A stretch of 64,000 bases of DNA from ZAX-1 sp046533095 (GTDB taxonomy: Bacteria > Bacillota > Clostridia > Lachnospirales > Lachnospiraceae), in assembly GCA_046533095.1 (NCBI GenBank), contig JAJQRA010000030.1, positions 269,034 to 333,033 of the forward strand, in the 5' to 3' direction. The position numbers and the translations under genes were made by a program. The notes below the pieces were generated by a model. It was not told where the DNA came from. It searched no databases and saw only the letters and a program-made list of their open reading frames with translations. This document shows positions 15,364-24,274 of the stretch, piece after piece (position 1 is the first letter of the stretch; every line of letters begins with the position of its first letter).

Positions 15364-18282
15364 ATGCCAAAAAATACCCGAGATTCGGTCACTCGCTTCA
15401 CTGCCCCTGATAAGCCGACTGTGAGCATATTGGCGAAAATATGGAGATTTTTAAAAACGAATACGGTCCTTTTACTGTTTTTTGTTTCAGCATTGATGGT
15501 GCTTTTATTGTCCATATACACCAGCAATTTAATGGAAACTTCTTCAAAAATGCTAGAATATGGGACAGAGCAGCGCCTTTCGGTGTTGTCGCGCATGGCG
15601 GCGACGATAGCCACTGCAGAAGAGCTTGACCAGATCCACACGATGGAAGATACCAAAAAGCCCCTGTATGCCGAACTAAAGCAACGAGTCATTGCGTTTA
15701 ACAATGAATGGGATCTGATGTACACCTATTTTATGCGGGAAGTGGACGGCGAGCTACAATATATTATTGACAACGAGCTGGATGTCGCATTGATGGATGG
15801 TCCAGGCAGCTTTATGGAGATGTACGAGGCACCGGAGCAGACGCTATCGACAGGAAAAGTTTCGATCAGCGGTATGGGAAGCTATCTAGATTCGTGGGAG
15901 CGGATTATGGCCAGCTATGCCCCTGTTTTTGATAAAAATGGCGAAGTATATTGTGTGGTCGGCGTTGATATCGTCGATGAGCAGATTGTGGACATGCGTG
16001 GGCGCATTCACTTTATGAATATAATGCAGATTCTTGCCCTGTTCATTGCCGCTGCAACGGGTGTTGTCGAGGTGGTGCTTTATGGCAAAAAAGCGCAGGC
16101 ATCTGAAAACGCCAATCAAGCGAAAGCGGAGTTCTTGGCAAATATGAGCCATGAGATCCGTACGCCGATGAACGCGATTGTGGGAATGAGCGAACTTGCA
16201 CTCCGTGAAAATGCTTCTCCGCTTGTAGGGGATTATATTCAGGAAATAAAGGCGGCGGGGGCAAACCTCCTGTCGATTATTAACGATATCCTCGATTTCT
16301 CAAAAGTTGAGTCAGGCCGGTTGGAAATTGCGAGCACACCCTATGTATTTGCCTCGCTGCTCCATGATGCAGTGAATGTGATTAAGGTGCGCATAGCGGA
16401 AAAGCCGATTCTTTTTATTGTAAATATTGACCCAAATATACCAAACCGTGTTGTCGGTGATGAAGTAAGGGTACGTCAAGTTTTGACAAACCTGTTAAGC
16501 AACGCTTTTAAATACACACATGAGGGCTTTATCAGGCTGACGGTTACGGCAGACTTCATAGCTGATGATCGGGCAATTTTCAAATTTAAAGTAGAGGACA
16601 GCGGGATCGGTATAAAAAAAGAAGATCTTGCACAACTATTCGGGAAATTTATTCGCGTGGATATGAACACCAACAAAACAGTTGAGGGTACGGGGCTCGG
16701 GCTGTCTATCGCGCAAAGCCTTTGCAATGCGATGGGAGGAAAGATTACCGTGTCGAGCGAATATGGCAAAGGTTCGACTTTTACCGCAACTTTTGAACAG
16801 GGATGCTCGCGTGGGGAAAAACTTGCCTCCGTTTTAAATGCAGAAAGCAAGCGAGTTTTATTTTATGAAAAAAGGACTTTGTATGCGGATGCTCTTTCCA
16901 CTACCTTAGATGGGCTCGGTGTTTTAACAACAAATGCAAATACAGAGGAAGTGTTTTTTTCACAGCTTGCAAGCGGAAATTATGATTTCGCCTTTTGCAC
17001 AAGTGATGTAGTGGGGCAGGCGATGAAATCAGTGGAAATGGCAAAGCTTAAAACAGTTCCGATTGTACTATTGGATTTCGGAGAATCGCCCGAATTAAAT
17101 GTTCGCAGTATCGCAATGCCCGCCTTTGCCATACCTGTGGCGAATGCCCTAAATGGGGTAGCGGCTACGAAGCTTCGTGAAAACTATGAAATCCGATTTG
17201 TCGCGCCACTTGCGCATGTACTCATTGTGGACGATATTGCAACGAACCTAAAAGTCGCGCAGGGGCTTTTTACACCATATAAGCTTCATATCACAACCTG
17301 CTTAAGCGGTGCTGAATCGGTCGAACTTGTTCGTGAAAATCACTACGATATCGTGTTTATGGATCATATGATGCCCGGCATGGATGGCATACAGGCTACA
17401 AAGGCAATCCGTGCGATGAGTGGCGAATATTTTAAAAATGTTCCAATTGTTGCGTTGACGGCAAATGCTATGGTGGGGATGCGCGAGATGTTTCTGGAAA
17501 AAGGGTTTAGCGATTACTTGGCAAAGCCGATTGGGCTCCATAAGCTTAACGAAATTATGGAACAGTGGATTCCAAAAGAAAAGCAGGTGAAAGAGGGCAA
17601 GGGATCTAAAAACGCTATTTTGGATACAGATACGATGCATGTAGAACGGACACTTCCTGACATCTATGGCACAGATGTTTTACATGGAATCCAAATGATA
17701 GGCGGAGATGAAATGAACTACATCGAAGTGCTGAAATTGTTTTCTTCGGACGTGCGGACACGCGTAGAGCTTATGCAGAATACTGCAAATGACGAAGGAG
17801 CAGATTTGCTATTGTTTGCGACAAATGCCCATGCCCTAAAAAGTGCAGCGGCGAGTATTGGTGCGGCCACTGTATCGGAAATGGCAAAAGAGCTTGAATT
17901 TTTAGGAAAAAGTGGCGACAAGCAGGCGATAAGCGAAAAGCTTGGAGCATTTCTAGAGGAACTAAAAAAGCTTGCCGACAGCATTGACAGCGTACTAAAA
18001 CCAATGCTTGACGCAAAGCAAAGTGCGGATGAAAAAGCAGACACGCAAGAAATCAGCGAGGAAGATTTGTTTGCGCTAAAGCAAGCATTAGAAACCGATG
18101 ACATTTCCACCGCAGATGAGTTGTTCGACAGGTTAAGGAGCCTAAACCTAAGAGCCGGCGACAAGGGGAAGCTAGATGAAATCGAAGGCTATGTGTTGAT
18201 TTTCGACATAGAAAACGCGATTAAAGGAATTGATGAGTTGATCGGTGCTGATAGCACAACCATGGAAGGAGGAACGTCCTAG
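15364..18282 (+). CDS. Membrane hybrid sensor histidine kinase (HisKA-HATPase-REC-HPt)
   Basis: A 972-residue hybrid kinase. One membrane helix at about residues 36-58 (VLLLFFVSALMVLLLSIYTS) and a second near 220-240 bracket an extracytoplasmic sensor domain of about 150 residues with a Cache/PAS-like end (YAPVFDKNGEVYCVVGVDIV). Cytoplasmic parts in order: HisKA with His263 in ANMSHEIRTPMNAI; HATPase with LTNLLSNAFKYTHEG, DSGIGI and GTGLGLS; a degenerate receiver-like segment (about 500-600); a receiver with phospho-acceptor Asp667 in VFMDHMMPGMDG; and an HPt domain with His823 in NAHALKSAAAS. The chain allows a full four-step phosphorelay. GAGGAG precedes the ATG. It lies in a block with a second hybrid kinase and a diguanylate cyclase, ahead of a Pel-like locus, so control of c-di-GMP or biofilm is a reasonable inference. 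Confidence 0.93.
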   Translation: MPKNTRDSVTRFTAPDKPTVSILAKIWRFLKTNTVLLLFFVSALMVLLLSIYTSNLMETSSKMLEYGTEQRLSVLSRMAATIATAEELDQIHTMEDTKKPLYAELKQRVIAFNNEWDLMYTYFMREVDGELQYIIDNELDVALMDGPGSFMEMYEAPEQTLSTGKVSISGMGSYLDSWERIMASYAPVFDKNGEVYCVVGVDIVDEQIVDMRGRIHFMNIMQILALFIAAATGVVEVVLYGKKAQASENANQAKAEFLANMSHEIRTPMNAIVGMSELALRENASPLVGDYIQEIKAAGANLLSIINDILDFSKVESGRLEIASTPYVFASLLHDAVNVIKVRIAEKPILFIVNIDPNIPNRVVGDEVRVRQVLTNLLSNAFKYTHEGFIRLTVTADFIADDRAIFKFKVEDSGIGIKKEDLAQLFGKFIRVDMNTNKTVEGTGLGLSIAQSLCNAMGGKITVSSEYGKGSTFTATFEQGCSRGEKLASVLNAESKRVLFYEKRTLYADALSTTLDGLGVLTTNANTEEVFFSQLASGNYDFAFCTSDVVGQAMKSVEMAKLKTVPIVLLDFGESPELNVRSIAMPAFAIPVANALNGVAATKLRENYEIRFVAPLAHVLIVDDIATNLKVAQGLFTPYKLHITTCLSGAESVELVRENHYDIVFMDHMMPGMDGIQATKAIRAMSGEYFKNVPIVALTANAMVGMREMFLEKGFSDYLAKPIGLHKLNEIMEQWIPKEKQVKEGKGSKNAILDTDTMHVERTLPDIYGTDVLHGIQMIGGDEMNYIEVLKLFSSDVRTRVELMQNTANDEGADLLLFATNAHALKSAAASIGAATVSEMAKELEFLGKSGDKQAISEKLGAFLEELKKLADSIDSVLKPMLDAKQSADEKADTQEISEEDLFALKQALETDDISTADELFDRLRSLNLRAGDKGKLDEIEGYVLIFDIENAIKGIDELIGADSTTMEGGTS

Positions 18283-18345
18283 GACATCCTAGAAAACGTG
18301 ATCAAAGAAGTCGATCAATTGATCGGTGTTGATATCAGCATATGC
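18205..18345 (+). repeat. Duplicated 3' end of the first hybrid kinase gene
   Basis: The last codons of the kinase gene (gacatagaaaacgcgattaa at 18205, through gatcggtgctgatag) reappear diverged 78-81 bp later, beyond the stop (gacatcctagaaaacgtgat at 18283, through gatcggtgttgatatc). Confidence 0.75.
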
Positions 18346-18428
18346 ATATGATAAAATTATTTATAGGAACTGTTATCTTATCGGAAAGTACGTTTTATCA
18401 GATAAAATACATGAAAAGGAGTGGCTTC

Positions 18429-21350
18429 ATGACATCGGAACAATCCAAGCAGCCAAAACAGCCAAAACAGCCAAAACAGCTGGAACAGCCCACACAATCC
18501 AAGCAGCCAAAACAGTCCACACAGCCAAAACAGCTGGAACAGCCCACACAATCCAAGCAGCCAAAACAGTCCACACAGCCCAAACAACGGACTCAGCCAC
18601 AAAAGATACCGGCTACCGGTCAGTTAGACTCTTCCCGCATAGCTGAGCTATTAACGTGGGAAAAATATATGAAGCTTTTGCTCGAAAGCAGCCCGGAAAT
18701 CATATTGCTGTTTGATCAAGATGGCTGTGTAACTTATTGTACGGATGCATTTTTAAAACTTTCAGGCATTGAAAACTTCGATGTAATAAAAGGGCATCCA
18801 TTTCAGGAACTATATGCCGCTTTTGGAGATGAAGAGTTTCTTTTACAAGGTATAAAACGGTTTGAAAAGGTAAAAATTGGGCATAAAACAATTGCGAATG
18901 ACGTACAGATTGATTTTTCCAGAAAAGGTAGAAACCGTATGTACACGGTGCAAGCCGCGCCAATGCTTGATGAAGCGGGTAATTTTGATGGCGTAATGGC
19001 TGTCTATTATGACACAACCGATTTACGGAATGCAGAAACAGATGATCGTACGCGTATCATGCTGGATGCCACACCGTTAGCCTGTTCCTTTTGGGATGAA
19101 AAGGGGGAGCTGCTTGACTGTAACCAGGAGGCGGTCCGCATGTTTGGACTTTCAAGCAAAGCCGACTATTTGAAGCATCTATATGATTTAAGCCCACCAT
19201 TCCAGCCCTGTGGCTTGCCAAGCAGAGAGCTTGCAGAGGAACGGGATGCGGCGGTAATGGAAACCGGCTACCAAAAATTTGAATGGATGCATTGTACATT
19301 AAGCGGGGAACCGCTTCCGGTTGAAACAACGTTAGTGCGCGTACCATGGAAAGGAAGCTATGCCATAGCTACTTATTCACGGGATTTGCGCAAGATAAAA
19401 GCCAGCGAAGAAAAAACGCGCGAAGCGGATGTTAAAAATCGAGAGCTGGAAGTAAAGACACGCGCCGCCCAAGTAGCATCAGATGCCAAAAGCGCTTTTT
19501 TAGCATCCATGAGCCACGAGATACGCACACCCATGAATGCAATCATTGGAATGAGCAACCTCATGCGTACAGATAATCTGGACACAGAGCAATTAAGCTA
19601 TCTAGACGATATAAAAAAAATGTCACAGGCACTTTTGCACATCATTAACGACATTTTGGACTTCTCCAAAATAGAAGCCGGGAAAATGGACTTAGCACCG
19701 GTGCATTTTAACTTACATGAATTGCTGGACAACATCTGCTCGTTAAGCCTTTTTATGGCAAAAAACAAGGGATTGGCCTTTCGATCTTCCTTGGATTTAA
19801 ATTTGCCTAATATTTTATATGGGGATGATGTGCGCATAAGGCAGATCCTTTTAAATATTATAAACAATGCGATTAAGTATACGCGTGAGGGCTATGTGGA
19901 TTTTAAGGCAGAATACACGGTAAAAAATAATCGTGCCTATCTTGCATTCCTTGTAAAAGATACGGGAATCGGCATAAAAAAGGAAAACTTTCCCCAATTG
20001 TTTCAAACATTTCAGCAGTTTGACACAAATACAAATCGAGGGATTATGGGGACGGGGCTCGGCCTTTCGATTACAAAAAAACTAGTGGATTTAATGGATG
20101 GCGAAATAGCCGTAGAAAGCGAATATGGGCTAGGTTCTTCCTTTACCATCCGATTGCCGCTTATAAGAGGAGACACCAGCCAAGTAGCAGCAAAGAATGC
20201 CATAGATTTTTCCATCGCAAAAAGTGGTACAAAAGTTTTGGTCGTTGACGACAATAATATTAACTTAAAGGTAGCCTTAGCATACCTTGCAAAACATAAT
20301 ATAAAGGCTGATGCAGTAACAAGCGGATACATGGCAATACAAGAAATAAAGCGCAACCACTATGATTTGGTCTTTATGGATCATATGATGCCGGAACTAG
20401 ATGGCATTGAAAGTACAAAGCGGATTCGCGCGATGGAAGACGGTAAATATGGGGATTTGCCAATTGTGGCGCTTAGCGCCAATGCCATTGCAGGTGTGCG
20501 CGAAACATTTATCGCAGCCGGCATGAATGATTTTATCGCAAAGCCGATTGACGCAACGGAGCTTAATACCATACTGTTAAAATGGCTTCCCCCCGAAAAA
20601 ATTTCCCATGAAAAATCCATGGAGGAGAATGAGCCTACCGATGGATACAAACTGAAAAGAGAGAAAGGTACGCAGATATCTTCGAGTGAACATAAGGATA
20701 CGGTGGCATCGAACAAAACTGTGGCAGATCTCCTCATCGTTGATACCAAAGCAGGCATAAAAAACGCCGTAGGCGATGAAAATCTATATCGGCAGCTTGT
20801 GCAAAACTTTCTTAAAGATCATAAGGACGATGATCAAAAAATTTCAAATGCGCTGCAAGAAGGGGATTTAAAAACTGCACACCGCTTGTCGCATACCCTT
20901 AAAAGTACGGCTGGTTTGATTGGGGCAAAAAGGCTTTGGAAAATAGCGGCTGCAATGGAAAAAGAAACAGAAACCGGTGGCGAAATGGACGCTGACCAAA
21001 CCATTCCTTTGCAAATGCAAACTTTAAACGAGGAGCTTGTTGCGGCAATTGAAAAACTGCGGCAGATGGTACAAATGAACGAAGCTCAAGACGAAATCAA
21101 GGAAGATCAAAATAATAGCAGTGAAACCGGCCATTCCACTTTTTTCGATAAAGAAGAAGCAGTTCATCTTATCTATCGGCTTGAGCCACTGCTTAACGCC
21201 GGGAATGCCCGTAGTTTAGATTTCATAAATGACATCAAAGATACACTTGCACCATTAGGCGCAAAGAGCAAGATCCTCATAGAACAAGTGGAAGATTTTG
21301 AATTTAGCGCCGCGGCTAAGACATTAAATATCCTCAAAGGGCTATTATAG
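18429..21350 (+). CDS. Cytoplasmic hybrid histidine kinase with PAS domains (PAS-PAS-HisKA-HATPase-REC-HPt)
   Basis: About 973 residues from ATG 18429, chosen because AAGGAG lies 7 nt upstream. An upstream in-frame ATG at 18342 lacks one. Residues 3-55 are a Lys/Gln/Pro/Thr low-complexity tract with KQPKQ and EQPTQSKQPKQSTQ repeats. Two PAS domains follow (LLLESSPEIILLFDQDGCVT; LDATPLACSFWDEKGELLDC), then HisKA with His363 (ASMSHEIRTPMNAII), HATPase (LLNIINNAIKYTREG, DTGIGI, GTGLGLS), a receiver with Asp651 (VFMDHMMPELDG) and HPt with His822 (AHRLSHTLKSTAG). A further helical segment of about 100 residues ends the protein. No membrane helix is visible, so it likely senses an internal signal. 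It sits between the membrane kinase and a REC-GGDEF protein whose receiver it may phosphorylate. Confidence 0.92.
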   Translation: MTSEQSKQPKQPKQPKQLEQPTQSKQPKQSTQPKQLEQPTQSKQPKQSTQPKQRTQPQKIPATGQLDSSRIAELLTWEKYMKLLLESSPEIILLFDQDGCVTYCTDAFLKLSGIENFDVIKGHPFQELYAAFGDEEFLLQGIKRFEKVKIGHKTIANDVQIDFSRKGRNRMYTVQAAPMLDEAGNFDGVMAVYYDTTDLRNAETDDRTRIMLDATPLACSFWDEKGELLDCNQEAVRMFGLSSKADYLKHLYDLSPPFQPCGLPSRELAEERDAAVMETGYQKFEWMHCTLSGEPLPVETTLVRVPWKGSYAIATYSRDLRKIKASEEKTREADVKNRELEVKTRAAQVASDAKSAFLASMSHEIRTPMNAIIGMSNLMRTDNLDTEQLSYLDDIKKMSQALLHIINDILDFSKIEAGKMDLAPVHFNLHELLDNICSLSLFMAKNKGLAFRSSLDLNLPNILYGDDVRIRQILLNIINNAIKYTREGYVDFKAEYTVKNNRAYLAFLVKDTGIGIKKENFPQLFQTFQQFDTNTNRGIMGTGLGLSITKKLVDLMDGEIAVESEYGLGSSFTIRLPLIRGDTSQVAAKNAIDFSIAKSGTKVLVVDDNNINLKVALAYLAKHNIKADAVTSGYMAIQEIKRNHYDLVFMDHMMPELDGIESTKRIRAMEDGKYGDLPIVALSANAIAGVRETFIAAGMNDFIAKPIDATELNTILLKWLPPEKISHEKSMEENEPTDGYKLKREKGTQISSSEHKDTVASNKTVADLLIVDTKAGIKNAVGDENLYRQLVQNFLKDHKDDDQKISNALQEGDLKTAHRLSHTLKSTAGLIGAKRLWKIAAAMEKETETGGEMDADQTIPLQMQTLNEELVAAIEKLRQMVQMNEAQDEIKEDQNNSSETGHSTFFDKEEAVHLIYRLEPLLNAGNARSLDFINDIKDTLAPLGAKSKILIEQVEDFEFSAAAKTLNILKGLL

Positions 21351-21540
21351 GAACAAAATACGGTTCCTATCATCAGATGTACGGCGCAAAAAGGTGCGCC
21401 TTTTATCAGAACTTGCGTTGCAACTTCTGATAAGCTCTATGATAGGAACAAAATACGGTTCCTATCATCAGATGTACGGCGCAAAAAGGTGCGCCTTTTA
21501 TCAGAACTTGCGTTGCAACTTCTGATAAGCTCTATGATAA
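21348..21540 (+). repeat. Three-hairpin element, tandem pair
   Basis: Two nearly identical units 95 bp apart (starts 21348 and 21443). Each has hairpin 1 TAGGAAC/GTTCCTA, hairpin 2 GGCGC/GCGCC followed by TTTT, and hairpin 3 TATCAGAA/TTCTGATA. The first three bases of the first unit are the TAG stop of the preceding kinase gene. Hairpin 2 plus its T-run resembles a compact intrinsic terminator between the kinase and the diguanylate cyclase. Confidence 0.9.
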
Positions 21541-21593
21541 GATGTTGAAAAAAGTTCGTGTGCACAAGGAACTGTGCAGAAATGGAGGGCAAT

Positions 21594-22508
21594 ATGCCAG
21601 AAAATACAAAAGATACCATTTTAATTGTGGATGACGAAAAGGCGAATTTGCTATTGCTAAACCGGATTTTATCAACGGAGTATACCGTTCTTATGGCAAA
21701 ATCCGGTACCGAAGCGTTAAGCCGTGCAGAATCGGAACTCCCTGATCTTATTTTGCTTGATATTATTATGCCAGATATAAATGGGTTCGATGTGCTTGAA
21801 AAACTAAAAAAATCAGAAATAACGCATCATATTCCGGTTATCATCATAACGGGACTTACAAGCGAAGGGGATGAAGAGAAAGGATTTTTCCTAGGCGCGG
21901 TAGATTATATTACAAAACCGTTTAACAATGCAATTGTTCGTGCAAGGGTAAAAACCCATATGCAAATTGTGGATCAAATCCGAACAATTGAAAGGCTAGG
22001 GCTATTTGACCCGCTCACGGATATTCCAAATAGACGTAGTTTTGACAACCACATAGCAATAGAATGGCGGCGTGCAATCAGGGAAAAATCACCAATTTCA
22101 TTTTTAATGATGGATGTGGATAAATTTAAAAGCTATAATGATACCTATGGCCATCCACAAGGAGATGTCCTCCTAAAGACAATTGCAAAAATATTCACAT
22201 CCGTAGCCCGGCGCCCATCCGATTTAGCAGCCAGATTAGGTGGAGAGGAATTTGGCGTATTGTTGCCGGATACAGAACTAGAAGGTGCATTTGAAATTGC
22301 TGAAGCAATCCGCACGGAGGTCGCCGCAACACAAATACCGCTTACAGAAGGGGCTGGCATGACATCGGCGACGATAAGCATTGGAGCTATTTCTTTTATG
22401 CCAAAGGAAGGTGATGAAGCCAAGGATTTTATCTCGAAAGCCGATGAACATTTATATACAGCAAAAACCACGGGCAGGAATAAAGTATACTGTGGGGAAA
22501 CTATTTAA
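21594..22508 (+). CDS. Response regulator diguanylate cyclase (REC-GGDEF)
   Basis: A 304-residue WspR/PleD-type protein. The ATG at 21594 follows TGGAGGGC. The N-terminal receiver has ILIVDDEKANLLLL and phospho-acceptor Asp56 in LILLDIIMPDING, plus the conserved Lys in YITKPF. The GGDEF domain (about 135-300) has DPLTDIPNRR, the nucleotide-binding region MMDVDKFKSYNDTYGH, an intact active site GGEEF (216-220) and an inhibitory site RPSD (207-210) exactly five residues upstream. It should make c-di-GMP from two GTP on phosphorylation and be product-inhibited. The two hybrid kinases upstream are the likely inputs. The PelD-like receptor downstream, which has lost catalysis but kept RxxD, is a likely target. 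Confidence 0.95.
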   Translation: MPENTKDTILIVDDEKANLLLLNRILSTEYTVLMAKSGTEALSRAESELPDLILLDIIMPDINGFDVLEKLKKSEITHHIPVIIITGLTSEGDEEKGFFLGAVDYITKPFNNAIVRARVKTHMQIVDQIRTIERLGLFDPLTDIPNRRSFDNHIAIEWRRAIREKSPISFLMMDVDKFKSYNDTYGHPQGDVLLKTIAKIFTSVARRPSDLAARLGGEEFGVLLPDTELEGAFEIAEAIRTEVAATQIPLTEGAGMTSATISIGAISFMPKEGDEAKDFISKADEHLYTAKTTGRNKVYCGETI

Positions 22509-22542
22509 TACACCAGCAACATGCGAAAGGAGCATGAAATTT

Positions 22543-23784
22543 ATGAAAAACATATTGGTAGCACAATCCGGGGGGCCTACAGCTGTTATTAATGCAACGT
22601 TGGCAGGGGTAATCATGGAGTCCATGATAAGTGAAGAAATTGATAAAGTATATGGCGGCGTGAATGGAATTCAAGGGGTACTAGAAGAGAAATTTGTTGA
22701 GTTAAATCAAGCAATAAAAAATACAAGCGATATTGAACTGTTGGCGCAAACACCGGCAGCCGCATTAGGATCGTGTAGATTTAAATTGCAATCTTTCGAA
22801 AATGGAGAAGAGCAGTATGAAAAGATTGTGCAGATATTCCGTAAATATGATATTGCATGGTTTATCTATATCGGTGGAAACGACTCCATGGATACGGTGG
22901 ATAAATTATCTGCTTTTTGCAAAAAGAAAAGCATTTCTGACATACAGATCGTGGGGGTTCCAAAGACAGTTGATAATGATTTGATGGAAATCGACCATTG
23001 CCCGGGATTTCCATCCGCAGCCCGCTATATTGCAACAACATTTGCGGAGCTAGAGCGCGATACCGCAGTATATGAAAAATTCGGGGTGACCATTGTGGAA
23101 GTCATGGGCAGAAATGCCGGCTGGCTTACAGCATCTGCGGCACTTGCAAGAATAAATGGAGCAAAGGGTCCAGATTTCATCTATTTATGTGAAAAGCCAT
23201 TTCATGTGGAGAGCTTTGTCGAAGATATTAAAAGTAAGCAATCTGAAAATAGGAATGTATTAATTGCTGTGAGCGAAGGCGTGAAAGACGAAACAGGGAA
23301 ATTTATTACAGAGCAAAAGACAAGCAATGAAGCAGATGTTTTTGGACATAAGGATATTGCGGGAACAGGGAAAATCCTAGAAGAAATCGTAAGGGAGCGT
23401 ATCGGGTGTAAAGTGCGTTCCATAGAACTTAGCCTTATGCAACGCTGCGCTTCCCATCTAGCAAGCAAAGTGGATTGTGATGAAGCAAAGATGCTGGGGG
23501 CAAAAGCGGTAAAGGTAGGCTTAGCTGGGCAAACAGGTAAAATGGTTACCTTAAATCGCACCGATGACCAAACGTATAAAATCAAATTCTCGACCGTAGA
23601 TGTCAGCAAAGTTGCAAATGAAGAAAAAACCGTACCATTAGAATGGATTAATGCAAGTGGCAATGATGTAACAGATGAAATGATGCAATACCTCCTACCA
23701 CTTATTCAAGAAAATACAGGAATCCGATATAAAAACGGCTTGCCTGAACATATAGCTTTATATGATAATCACAAGAGGGGCTGA
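22543..23784 (+). CDS. pfp: Pyrophosphate-dependent 6-phosphofructokinase
   Basis: A 413-residue phosphofructokinase. The start is ATG 22543, 10 nt after AAAGGAG; ATG 22534 would be only 1-2 nt from the site. The N-terminus ILVAQSGGPTAVINATLAG is the nucleotide/phosphate loop. IGGNDSMDT carries Asp114 and PKTVDND carries Lys141, the two substitutions that distinguish PPi-using from ATP-using enzymes. MGRNAGWLTA is the sugar-phosphate site. It would phosphorylate fructose 6-phosphate with PPi, a reversible glycolytic step common in Clostridia. It follows the diguanylate cyclase by 34 bp and may share its transcript, but a functional link is not evident. A clear terminator lies 200 bp downstream. 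Confidence 0.94.
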   Translation: MKNILVAQSGGPTAVINATLAGVIMESMISEEIDKVYGGVNGIQGVLEEKFVELNQAIKNTSDIELLAQTPAAALGSCRFKLQSFENGEEQYEKIVQIFRKYDIAWFIYIGGNDSMDTVDKLSAFCKKKSISDIQIVGVPKTVDNDLMEIDHCPGFPSAARYIATTFAELERDTAVYEKFGVTIVEVMGRNAGWLTASAALARINGAKGPDFIYLCEKPFHVESFVEDIKSKQSENRNVLIAVSEGVKDETGKFITEQKTSNEADVFGHKDIAGTGKILEEIVRERIGCKVRSIELSLMQRCASHLASKVDCDEAKMLGAKAVKVGLAGQTGKMVTLNRTDDQTYKIKFSTVDVSKVANEEKTVPLEWINASGNDVTDEMMQYLLPLIQENTGIRYKNGLPEHIALYDNHKRG

Positions 23785-24274
23785 CTTCGTAAAAAGTGAT
23801 CTTTTATTTGGAGGTTTTGGCAAAAGAACAAAAGGAAATTTAAAAATAGTGGACAGTCATGGCACATTACAGGCACGAGGAGCAACACGAAATAATAAAA
23901 AATAACCGAGCGAAGCAAGTGTGCATCCGCCGGAGACTATCGTGATGATGAAATCATCATGATGAACTGGAAATGGGATAGCATAGCGGAGGTTTTTCGA
24001 AAGAGAAGCCTCTGCTATTATTTTTTTCAAAATTTTGAACCCATTTCTTACGCCATGATACACAGATGAAGCAGACAGCCACAACAGGAGGGAAAGCTCA
24101 TGAATGGCATGTTTGATTCGATATAAATAGCGTTTATCGGATTGACAATTTTCTGTTTTACAAATACAATAGTTACAAAGAAAGCACGAAACCTTGCACA
24201 AACAAACGAATCATGCAGTGTATATCATTGTTTTGAATATATGGGAGCCGTACCATAAGGAGAAAGGGTGTAAG
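23785..24274. other. Intergenic region with terminator
   Basis: Contains a GATGATGAAATCATCAT palindrome near 23944-23960, the terminator at 23983-24030, and a spacer leading to the DUF4832-type gene. No gene seen. Confidence 0.5.
23983..24030 (+). terminator. Rho-independent terminator after pfp
   Basis: ATAGCGGAGG (23983-23992) pairs with CCTCTGCTAT (24009-24018) around a 16-nt loop and is followed by TATTTTTTTC. Confidence 0.85.
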
